DNA from: Bremia lactucae
Lineage: Eukaryota > Oomycota > Peronosporomycetes > Peronosporales > Peronosporaceae
Assembly (NCBI RefSeq): GCF_004359215.1
Contig: NC_090615.1
Location: forward strand, 3,220,318 to 3,284,317
DNA length: 64,000 bases
Direction of reading: 5' to 3'
Position 1 is the first letter of the stretch. Each line of letters begins with the position of its first letter. Position numbers and translations under genes: made by a program. Shown in pieces: positions 43,741 through 53,059 of this stretch. A model generated the notes under the pieces. It did not search any database, was not told the DNA's origin, and saw nothing but the letters and a program-made list of their open reading frames with translations.

Positions 43741-44899
43741 GTTAGCGGTAGGAAAGCGATAAACTTAAAATGCAACTCACTTTCCAATTTGCAATCCCGA
43801 CCATAAGCGCATCTTCAAGCTCATAGAATAACGTAATATAACAGATTCAAACAAAGTGTATAGAGTCTCTATTTGCTTAAAATGTATTTTTTAGAAAATT
43901 TCATGGACAAGCTTATGCTCTAGACATAAAAAAGCATTGCGCCTCCTCCAAAGTTTCGTTTTGTGTTTCCCTTCACACTTATCAGCATTTTGTGGTTAAT
44001 CTTCGACCTCCGAAAGTTGCACCGACTTCATCTACGATGTTAGAGATCAGAAAGCTAAACTAAAGAGCAAGCCACAGCAAAATGAGGCTCAATCCTGGTT
44101 TTTCGTAAATTGTACAGCACGTCGGGCGCTTCAAATCACAACCTGAATTTACAGAGAGATCTGGAGAGGGCAAGCAGGGCCATAGAAAATCTCTTGATCT
44201 AGTTCCTTGCGAGATGAGTATGGTCCTGTCGGCTGCTACATAAACGAAAAGTTCGAAGGTACTTCAAATTTATGCAGCTCTGCGAGCTGTGGCCAATCAA
44301 CACGACGAAATCATACATGGTGCTTTATCAACAACATAAAAGCACATACGTCGAGAGATGTGGGTGCGATGATTCAGCCTCTCAGCAGATGTCCATCTGA
44401 TGAACACCTTGGAGCGTTCACAAGCGTGTGTATGTCCATCGAGTGAGTGCAAGTGCCGCGAAATTCGAGAACCAGGCAGGCTTGAGTGTTTCTAAATCAT
44501 GCGCGAGCCGTCAAGTACCTAATTTGCGAAGAGTCAGACTTAAGTTTTTGGAGCTTGGCAGTGCCGTACAGCACTATCGATAGTACAGTGGGAGGAGCTC
44601 AGAAGCACGAAGACAGCAGTGGTACTTATCGAAACAATAACACCGATCAATTCAGTATGACAATTGCCATGGAGAATCGAGGCCAGAGCTAGATGCAGAT
44701 TGAAAAGGGTGTATGAGAACGTAGCAGAAACTTAGAAGAATAGTATAAACCCAGGGTTTATGAACTTGCGGTTATATCGAAAAGCTTATATTAGTCGCAA
44801 ATATGGGCCACCTTGAGGCCCGAAGGACACTATTTACCGGAGCATACGGAAGGGCATCTACCGAAATGACATTTCTTTGCCGAAGAATAAAGTCAAATT
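43741..44899. other. Unassigned interval
   Basis: Several plus-strand open frames (44207-44446, 44486-44692) have no recognisable product. Nothing else is supported. The last bases (AAATT at 44895-44899) form the left target-site duplication of the Gypsy element that follows. Confidence 0.4.
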
Positions 44900-45382
44900 T
44901 GTAGCGGAGCTACCTCGCTCCTAAGTCAGAAGAAGACTTTCAGACTCAGAAAATCACTTTGTTCTATTGAACTAATGGGTTTAACAACTCAGGGAGTTGT
45001 ACAAGCTATTCAAGCTTAATGAATCCTAGTTCAAGGAATTCAGGGGCTCGTAGAACCAAGTGGCAACTAGTGCCCAAGAGGATATACCTTAGAAAGGCTT
45101 CTATCTCTTACAGATCAACGCGCAAGCCTTAGGAAGGCACTTAACGCTTTAAGATCAAAAGGGGAACTGCACTTTATTTAATTGTTTAAATCTAAAAACC
45201 TTCCCGAGCTAATTTAAAATAGATTTCGGCCGCCAGATTTTTATCTGGCGGCGACGATATTTGTTACCATAATAAATGGGATTTAAGTAACTAACTATTT
45301 TGAAATTGGATAAAAAGGTATTTTGCCCATAAAGTATATGAACCACAACAACGGTTCTCCAACCGATGTGTGCCCCATTACA
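44900..45382 (-). repeat. 3' LTR of the 44.9-52.3 kb Gypsy
   Basis: 483 bp. It contains the internal palindrome GCCGCCAGATTTTTATCTGG (about 45230-45250) also present in all sister LTRs. Preceded on the minus strand by the purine tract at 45383-45400. Confidence 0.92.
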
Positions 45383-45479
45383 CCCTCCCCCATCAGACTG
45401 TTGAGATCGGGTGACAACATTCGCTTCATTCCGTCTTTGAGGTTGGAACCTAAACAGCTAACTGTTCGGTTGTGTTTTT

Positions 45480-46330
45480 CTTTTCTTTGTCTCATGACAA
45501 TCAAGCGTGAGTCACAGACTCTTAGCACCTTCCTCGACGATGAGGGAATGGTGGACTTTGAAAGTCACTCTCAATCAGAGGAGGAGGAAAAGAGCGGCGT
45601 TCGCTCACGCCTTCTCCTCCGGACGAACGTCGGCGAGCCCCGAATCCGTTCCCAGAACGTGGTGCCGCTGATGTCTTAACTGCATTGAGCAGGACACGGG
45701 ACCCAGAGATCAACATTGTTACGAATCCGCTCGATGAAGAGCAAGAGCAGATAATCATCATAGAGGAAAGGGCTCGCCGTCGAGCTGCCGAGATAGCGAA
45801 AGCTAAAGCTAAAGCTCATAGTGAATATAGATTATCTCCGCAAAGTGCGGACGAGCGCTCTCAAAGAGATAGCGGCTCATAGCTTGGCCATCTGGATCTC
45901 TGGTGACCCGGCGAGGATGCCGGAGGAGATCGCAGCCCGCGACGCTCTTCATGAGCAATACCTTACGCCAAAGGTAATGACGCGAAGCCAGAATCTGACG
46001 CGTTTACGTGATCAAGCCCGTGGGGCTTCGGTGACCTCCATGAGAAAAATTCCGATCGTTTTATTTCCAAACGAAACAAGGAGTGAAAACGAAGTCTCAT
46101 GAGAACTGGGCCCGCAAACTTCGTAATATCTGGAATTTCAGAGAGTCCGCGGATAGAGGTGATGTTCGTTTGGAACGGAAGCTTCACTTCGACTTCGCTA
46201 AGCTTAAGGCCAAAGGCCAGTTACATTTGGCATAAATGCCACAAAACGAAGAAAGGCCTAGCCGATATTTCAGTGCTTCGGTTGACCGTACAACCAAGGA
46301 TCGAAGCCGCACTGAGGCTTTGAGATCCAC
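45480..46330 (+). other. Possible antisense ORF region between pol and 3' LTR
   Basis: Between the end of pol (about 46335) and the 3' LTR, the strand opposite to the element carries three overlapping open stretches. They give a coherent charged polypeptide: MTIKRESQTLSTFLDDEGMV with SEEEEKSG, then DEEQEQIIIIEERARRRAAE with KAKAKAHSEYRL, then PEEIAARDALHEQYLTPKVM and SQNLTRLRDQARG. One or two frameshifts separate them. The element's own strand is full of stops here. Some plant LTR elements are known to carry antisense genes in this position; whether this is one is inference. Confidence 0.35.
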
Positions 46331-46334
46331 CTAA

Positions 46335-47100
46335 TCCTACGTCTAGTGGTGGAAAGGGTCGTTTGACGCGAGTTGACCCTGAGCTTGGCGCTCAAAAACG
46401 TCAACGGCGTACGGGCAATCTTGCCGAAGAGGTACCTCGAACTTCTAAGAGTTTTCAGAAGAGGGGTACCCTAGCCACTTCATCAGATAAGCCACTTCAT
46501 CAGATAATGCTATTGACCCTCACGACGACGTCGCTATAAAAGTTTCTCCACATGAAACGAAGGTTTCCCCGCGCATCAAGCAGCGCGGAAGGGGGCCAAA
46601 ATTTCGGCGGAAGCATTGATGCTCTAAGGCACGAGGTGCAACTTCTTCGTGAGGTCCTTGCTCGGGTTGAGAGCTCTTTTGAGGCGGTTCTGGACCGTCT
46701 TTCAACGCTGGAGCGTCAGCAGCCTCCTTGTTTAGAGGGCCGCTGGACATCCTGGTGAGGATGCAGCAATTTGCGGCACGACCGCCTGTCTCGGCGCAAG
46801 CGCCTTCAAGTCCACGTGGAAGGGTCCCGATATAGCTTAAGCAAGCCAACGTAGAACACTGGGTGTGTACGCAGCTTGATAGAAAGGTTTAGCGCATAAG
46901 ATAGCCCCTTCTTAACCACGACCGTAAATGGTCCAATAAAGCGCGGGCGCAATTTGGTCTTGAAGACCGCGGAAACCAAGTTGGTAGGTAGATTTTTAGC
47001 GTTTGCAAGAACTCGGTCTCAGACCATATCAGAATTAATACGTTTTCTGCCTTTGGCATCTGCCTGTTCTTTTTGTTTGTCTTGGCTATCATCCATCGTA
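46335..47100 (-). pseudogene. Gypsy integrase C terminus and chromodomain
   Basis: The minus strand reads AVFKTKLRPRFIGPF, VVVKKGLSYALNLS and THPVFYVGLLKLYRDPS at 46980-46810 (the GPF/Y module). After a long Glu/Pro-rich spacer it reads YLMKWLGYPSSENS, a stop in place of the tryptophan, and KFEVPLRQDCP at 46490-46420. The latter is a chromodomain, which in chromoviruses targets integration to modified chromatin. The stop inside it would truncate the domain. Confidence 0.8.
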
Positions 47101-48080
47101 TCCCTTACATGTCTTAAGACACTAAATCGCGTCGCGAGAACTCGCTTAATTGTTTTCGAACTGGAACAGGGCTGATATCAGCAAGCCTATCAGCTAATTC
47201 TCTCCCACCAAGCCCTGAATTACGCAGTGGTATTGTTAATGGAACGCGTGGGTGGGTAAGACCGTTTACATAGAATGAGTATAGCCTGTAGAGGCTTGTA
47301 CAGCGTTACTTAACGCAAACTCCACCACTGGGAGCATTGAGCTCCAGCGCTTTCATGTCTGAGCACACGCACCGCGTAAAACGTCTATAACGACGCGACT
47401 AACACCTTCAGTTAGACCATCGGTCTGCGGATGGCCCGCAGTGGACATATCCAATCTGGTGCCAAGCACTCGGAAAATTGATTTCCAGAATTTACCCGCG
47501 AAACGGGGGTCCTGATCAGAGACAATTGCCACTGGCAAATCATGTTGTCGAAAAACGCGATAAAAAAACAGCCAAGCTGTACCTTCACCATCAATGGAAT
47601 CCGGCACGGCCGCTAAGTGATCCATTTTGCCCAATCGGTCAACAAAGACAACTATGCCGGAGTTACCGGCGGAATCTTTCGGTAGCCCAAAACCGAAAGA
47701 TTCCGCCGATAACTCCGGCAAAATCCATACTAATGGACTCCCAGAAACTTATGGGGACGGGAAGACTCGCCAGTGGCGAAGCAGCATGTGCCGAGGGTTT
47801 AACCCGTTGGCACGTTTCGCATGTGCGAACATATGTGCTGACCCATTTATAAAGTTTGGGCCACCAATAACTCTGGCTTATAGAGCCGTAGGTCTTTTCT
47901 CTACCGAGATGACCACCAAGGACAGTATCGTGTGTCTCATAGAGGATTCGGTACTTCAAATTCTCAGCATGACGAACAACGATACACGGAGGGTCCGCGG
48001 TGTCTGTGCAATAAAGCAAAAGTCGTTATCAATAGAAAATCGATGTAACCTTGCACGCAAACGTGCCGGCAATTTAATGC
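47101..48080 (-). pseudogene. Gypsy integrase, zinc finger and catalytic core
   Basis: 48019-47850 has YRILYETHDTVLGGHLGREK and KLYKWVSTYVRTCETCQRVK, the H2C2 finger. The core at 47750-47353 has SISMDF, then GLPKDSAGNSGIVVFVDRLG, LPVAIVSDQDPRFAGKFWKS and the pre-glutamate block (TAGHPQTDGLTEGVSRV). Between SMDF and GLPKDSAG a 27-bp inverted copy of the downstream bases has been inserted (47656-47719), shifting the reading. Catalytic D residues are legible (FVDR, SDQD). Confidence 0.88.
47656..47719. repeat. Inverted duplication in integrase, 27-bp arms
   Basis: 47656-47682 and 47693-47719 are reverse complements with one mismatch around a 10-bp spacer (TAGCCCAAAA). The arm nearer 47719 interrupts the normal SMDF-x-FGLPKD reading and so is the inserted copy. 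Confidence 0.97.
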
Positions 48081-48560
48081 CCTAATCCGAGTTCTTTAAA
48101 GCTCGTAGCAGAGCTTCACACTGTTCATCCTTGGCGTAAGCCGAAAGGATTAGCGACATGATAGTCGTTAAATAAGAGAGCTCATAATCCGGCCTGCGTG
48201 ATAACGCATCGGCCAAAGCATTATGCTTGCCGGGCTTATACTTCACTCCGGAGTTGTATTCCGCGAAAAGAATAGCCATCGGGCCATTCTCTGTGAGAGA
48301 TGGGGCGACTTAGTCGCCGTGCGTAATGATGCGTGACCTGTTGTAACAGAGCACTGCCAATGGCAAAATCCGATGCGTCACAGACGACACTGAAAAGCCA
48401 ATCTGGGTTTGGCAGTGCCAGAATCGGGGCATGGATAAGACTATCCTTATCTGCTCGAAAAGCATTTCTGTTTGATGCTAGTCCAGCACCATTCTGTATC
48501 CTATTTAAGGAGACTAGATAATGGCCTAGCCATATCAGCGTAATTTTCGCTAGATTTTGG
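48081..48560 (-). pseudogene. Gypsy RNase H region with internal deletion
   Basis: Legible blocks are APILALPNPDWLFSVVCDAS with DFAIGSALLQQ, then after a jump VTHHYARRLSRPISHRE in a shifted frame, and EYNSGVKYKPGKHNALADAL. The stretch normally lying between GCALLQ and the TDHASL block is missing. Frameshifts on both sides. Confidence 0.8.
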
Positions 48561-49400
48561 AAATAATTGGCGAGACCCAACCACTTACGCAAATCCTTTT
48601 GGTTTTTAGAAACCGACCAATCTACTATAACTTTCACCTTAGCGGGATCCGCTCTAAGGCCTCGCTTTCCAATGAAGCATCCTAAAAAAGGAATTTCGTC
48701 TGCGCCAAAAATGCATTTAGATGCATTGGCATACAATTTATTTGTGCGCATGCACTCGAGCACTGCTCGCATATGGTCTAAATGGCTTTCCATATCCGAC
48801 CGACCCTGCTCCGCATGACTGTGGACAAAAATGTCATCGAAATAAGTCTGCGCATAACCTCGATGAGGGCGAAACAGTTGCGTCACTAGACGATTAAATG
48901 TTGCCGGGGCGTTGGAAAGCCCTTGTGGCATAACCAGCCACTCCATAACATGCCGCTTGGGGTGCTAACCGCTGTAAGCGGGATATCGCTAACTCGCATG
49001 AGCAATTAATAGTAACCATCGACTTAGTCCAATGCACTGTACATCGTACATCCCACCATATTATTCTGATAAACATCCTTTCTAGGAATTGGTGTTTGTG
49101 CTGGTATAGTGACAGCATTAAGCTTATTATAAGCATGTACAATGCCATTTACCATTTGGCTTTTTGACACAAAATGTCGGTGTCGAATGAGGAGATTTGC
49201 TCTCTTGTACCATTCCAGCCTCGTGCTTAGCACGGAAGAAATCGTCAATGACGTCACACTGCTCCCTTGGTAAAGGCCATTGTCTTGTGACACAGTATTT
49301 GGTTCCCGGAACCAAGTCAATTTCATGACGAACACCTCTATCCGGAGGTAAAACAGATTGTAGATTATTACATACCACATCTTGGAATTCCTTAATCAAG
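48561..49400 (-). pseudogene. Gypsy reverse transcriptase
   Basis: 49399-49130 contains LPPDRGVRHEIDLVPGTKYC, VTRQWPLPREQCDVIDDFFR and FCVKKPNGKW. A frameshift follows, then RIVHAYNKLNAVTIPAQTPI and MYSALD with a stop. 48946-48560 has MEWLVMPQGLSNAPATFNRL, YAQTYFDDIFVHSHA (catalytic) and IPFLGCFIGKRGLRADPAKV, then LRKWLGLANYF. The first catalytic aspartate lies in the SALD block. Two or three lesions inactivate it. Confidence 0.92.
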
Positions 49401-50345
49401 GAATAAAAGGGATCCGTAGGATCCGTAGGATCTTTAAGGATCGATGACTCATTTTTCGCGCACTAAGTGCAGCTTTTGTGTCATCCAGGACAGCTTTGTC
49501 TTGAAGTGAGGATGAGTTTAACTCAATCGATGGTCGAATGACCACCACTTCAGATAAGTCGCCAGCCTTAAGGCCCGACCGCACTCATCAATAGACATTT
49601 ATGTCTAGCTCTAAAAGTGCATGTAACGAAGGGATTACGCAAGGCTAACTTCCCCCTCAATGTTACCGGTTACACCATGTAAAAGCGTGTGTAATTGCTC
49701 ACTCGTATCACTTTGTGGGGTATACACGCTTCGTGTCCATCCTGTCTTGGAGTGGAGACAATACGCCTCTTACAGGCCGGGACATCCACGTCCCCGGATT
49801 TTCCAACCTGCATTGGTTCTATAAAAAAATGGTCTCTAATTTGACATCCGACAAGGAGTAAGGCAACTCAATTTCCTTACCCAGCGAGCGTTTACGTGTC
49901 GCTTCACGTGCACTAGAAGGGTTTGACCCAAAATGCCCTGGCGAACCGCCAATAGTGACACTATTGACACTCAGTATGGTGCCACCTCGGCCAACCATAA
50001 TCGGTGGACTTAGCCATGCTGCTCCACGTATCTCAGGGATATTGCATCCTTGATGATTCGGCTTTAGGCCAACAATGCTTTCAGCATTCAGCGAATCGTT
50101 ATTATAACGAGTGTCACTCGACAGAGTACGTGCCGTTCCACTTCTGCTGTGTCGGGCTCTAAATTAATGTTTTTAACATTGGAGTTTATAAACTCAGACA
50201 TTCCAATGTCTAAAACACTGACAGACTCACCCAATGATCCGCGCCAATAGCGCTTTTGTTGCCTAGCAAAGGTGGGTTCATGACTCTCCAAACCGTTGCT
50301 AGGAACATTGCTTGTGGCGCCTAAGGTATTAGACCTCCAATCGAT
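49401..50345 (-). pseudogene. Gypsy linker between protease and RT
   Basis: It is mostly low-information coding-like sequence with many stops. Short legible parts are [20 protein letters not shown] near 49580-49510 and NSNVKNINLEPDTAEVERHV near 50170-50110, the latter matching 59130-59190 of the plus-strand copy. It corresponds to the spacer between retropepsin and RT of related elements. Confidence 0.7.
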
Positions 50346-50760
50346 TCATGGCTCATGGTATCCTAGCCAGGCCATACCAAGGATGAGATCATATCTCGAA
50401 TCCAAATCAAGGACGAGACAGCGTTCCATACCATCAAAGTCCAGAAACGTTATACCTAAGTTCAATGGAACTTTAGGAACAGTGACACGAGTCCCAGTCG
50501 CTAAGCGAACAGTGATTGTATCACCTTCATGCGCTTTAAGCGCCTCAACGTATTGTTGACTTCCTTCAAGGAAAAGGCACCGAGCATATTGCAAGACGCT
50601 CCAGAATCAATTAAAATTGACCACGACTTATCAAAGCGCTTTACAGTCGCTTGAGCGGCTTGCAAGCCAGGCTTTAACTCTCGCCACGTGCCATCAAGCA
50701 CTGAGCTAATTGAGGCTAGATTCTGTTTATTCTCACCTCCTAGAGGTTCAACAGAGCCTA
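50346..50760 (-). pseudogene. Gypsy retropepsin-type aspartic protease
   Basis: The minus strand has the active-site block SWSILIDSGASCNMLG (D-S-G). After a frameshift it continues as SLEGSQQYVEALKAHEGDTI, TVRLATGTRVTVP, FLDFDGMERCLVLDLDSRYD and LILGMAWLGYHEPWIDWR, the flap and C-terminal beta strands of the fold. The frameshift just after the active site is shared by the 58.7-kb copy. Confidence 0.88.
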
Positions 50761-51786
50761 GGTCTTCCCCAGTAGGGCGCCCCGAACCTACTGGGTATCG
50801 ACGTTTTCCCGCACCGTGCCAAATCTCTGGTATAGGTCGGACTTGGAGCTCTTTCGAGCTTTACGCGAATTTCGTTGGGGGCAGGCGGGACGTAAGGGTT
50901 TCGTGCTTCCGCACATATAACATCAACGGATGGTCTTATGCTGTTCCACAGCTTGAAGAGCCTCTTCTCCTTCCTCAAAGAGGCATAGATCCATGTGTTT
51001 CGCTCTATTAGACGGAACCCATGTGCTCAAAGAGCTTGTTCGGTATACAGGCGTGCTAACGCGAGCAGACTTAAAGTCGAACTCGGCGCGTAGCGCTATG
51101 GCACCTGCCTCTTCGAAGTAGCAGGATGAGATCGGAATAATTCCGTCCAAACAACGCCCTCATCGATACCCCCCATGAAGCTTGCTACTACAATTGCTTC
51201 TTGCACCGCGTCTTGATGCATAGATGCAGAGAGAGTTCTCAACTCCTGGACAAATCCCCCTAGGGTTCTTTTACCCTGTCGAGTCGCTAGGAGCCGTGCT
51301 CGCATGCGATAAGCCTGATCAGGCGGTGCAAACATGCTCGGGTTTAAGCGAATCCCATGAGGGAAAAGCGTCGTTTATGGACGTGCTGTACGATAGTGCC
51401 CATTCCATGGCTCTACCTCCAAGTTTGGAAATGGCCATAGCCACCTTTTGCCGTTCTGTTAAGAGCAAGGCGTATCAATGGACATTTCCATCTGCTTAAT
51501 TCAATAAGGGAGATGGTCTCCCTCTTTCCCTCAAATGTCTTCACATTAACAGCTAGAGGGCGAGCCCTCGGCTCTGAGTCAGGTACAGAGATGTACCGGG
51601 TTGGCATAGATGCCGCTAAGTGGTCCTGTACCTGACCGATCAGGGAGGCTTCGTTTCGCATGAAGGATTCAAGCCTTGCATGCATGACCTCTGGTCCCGG
51701 AGATAATAAATTTCACGTGTACTAGCCCAAAAAAAGTTTTGAGCTTGTCATAAGCGACGCGCAGACAATTCTGGAACCTCTTCCAT
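50761..51786 (-). pseudogene. Gypsy gag
   Basis: It starts MEEVPELS at 51786 and shifts frame at once through a 10-base deletion relative to 57522. A 90-codon open piece at 51685-51413 ([20 protein letters not shown]...) is shared with two other copies. Further blocks are FAPPDQAYRMRARLLATRQG, LRTLSASMHQDAVQEAIVVA and FMGGIDEGVVWTELF. A degenerate CCHC knuckle (VICAEARNPYVPPAPNEIR-like, CGSTK in the sister copy) ends it. Confidence 0.85.
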
Positions 51787-51846
51787 TTTCGAGAGAAATT
51801 AGTCTTGTAAGGACTCAAGCATAGATTGACTACGAGTGCTACCAGG

Positions 51847-52300
51847 TGTAGCGGAGCTACCTCGCTCCTAAAGTCAGAGGAAGACTTTCAGACTCAGAGA
51901 GTCACTTAGTTCTATTGAACGAATGGGTTCAACAACTCAGGGAGTTGTACAACCTATTAAAGCTTAATGAATCCTAGTTCAAGGGTATCAGGGGTTCGTG
52001 GAACCAAAAGTGGCAACTAGTGTTCAAGAGGATATACCTTGGAAAGGCTTCTTATTCTTACATATCAAAAGGGGAATTGCACTTTATTTAATTATTTAAA
52101 TCTAAAAATCTTACCCTCGCTAAAAAAAAAATCTAAAATTGATTTCGGCCGCTAGATTTATATCTGGCGGCGACCACATTTGTTACCATAATAAATGGGA
52201 TTTAAGTAACTAACTATTTTAAAATTAGATAGTAGGGTATTTTGCCCATAAAGTAATGTACCACAACAACGCTTCTCCAACCGATTTACACCCCATTACA
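51847..52300 (-). repeat. 5' LTR of the 44.9-52.3 kb Gypsy, with primer-binding site
   Basis: 454 bp, ends TGTA/TACA. The primer-binding site lies at 51828-51844 on the minus strand (TGGTAGCACTCGTAGTC), complementary to a tRNA 3' end ending in ...CUACCA. Right flank AAGTT pairs with left flank AAATT of the 3' LTR. Confidence 0.92.
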
Positions 52301-52305
52301 AAGTT

Positions 52306-53059
52306 GATGAGATGGCCAACGCAGAAATGCAAGGTGAGCTTAATTATTCAGGCAGGCTTGCATCATTAAAGCGTGTTCTATAGTGAGTTATTACTTGTAA
52401 CGACAATCGCCGCGAAATGGGTTAAGTGGTGCATGAATGATAAAAATATATAACACACCTACTGCAAATACTAAATAAGAGTGTAAATGTGATTTTATAA
52501 TCCTAGAATTATATAGTTTTCATCTATTGTTAGAATTTTAGCAAGCTAAAAATTACCTCAACACGCAACGAATTCCGTTCAAAATGTGATTTTGGGCATT
52601 TAAATTTTGGTATTTAAGTTCAAGAAGTTCCGACTTCTCAGAGACGAATATATCCAATCGTTACGTTGTAACTATATTGGACTAGCTCTTCTAGATTTTC
52701 AAAACTTGCTGCCTGCGTGAGACAAAAAAGGAAGCATTTTTGTAAGCAACTTAGTGCACACCATTTTCGTCTATAATCAGTACGTGAAGGCGTTAATAAT
52801 TCTTCTTAATTGAATGTTTTTTTTGGCGTTACTAAATATCCTACAAATTGTTATAAGCAAAGAGATAAAAAGTTAGCACACTTTTGTAATTAAGTTATAA
52901 AGCATGTAGTTTAATATGCGAAATTTAGGTCAATAAAATATTTAGTAAAGTTAAATGAATTGTCAGCCCTTTATTAATAAGGCTAACTAAAGTACGACAC
53001 GCCGTATCTGCGTTAGCGACACAACATTGAATTTTCAGGATCTAGAAAAGCGCTGTGGT
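52306..53059. other. Upstream flank of the CID/CCCH gene
   Basis: AT-rich non-coding sequence with no repeat recognised. A 3' splice-site-like TTTTCAG at 53032-53038, 20 bases before the ATG, could be the acceptor of a 5'-UTR intron. No defined promoter motif is called. Confidence 0.45.

Larger units (their letters stand above)
44900..52300 (-). mobile_element. Near-complete Ty3/Gypsy retrotransposon (chromodomain type)
   Basis: Minus-strand element of 7.4 kb. LTRs at 51847-52300 (5') and 44900-45382 (3') start TGTA... and end ...TACA. Flanking pentamers AAATT and AAGTT are a near-matching target duplication. After the 5' LTR a primer-binding site reads TGGTAGCACTCGTAGTC (two bases downstream). 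Before the 3' LTR a purine tract reads GATGGGGGAGGG. Domain order gag, protease, RT, RNase H, integrase, chromodomain is as in chromoviruses-type Gypsy. Every domain carries stops or frameshifts, so it is defective. It must be older than the 57- and 63-kb copies by LTR divergence, or similar; this was not measured. Confidence 0.92.
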
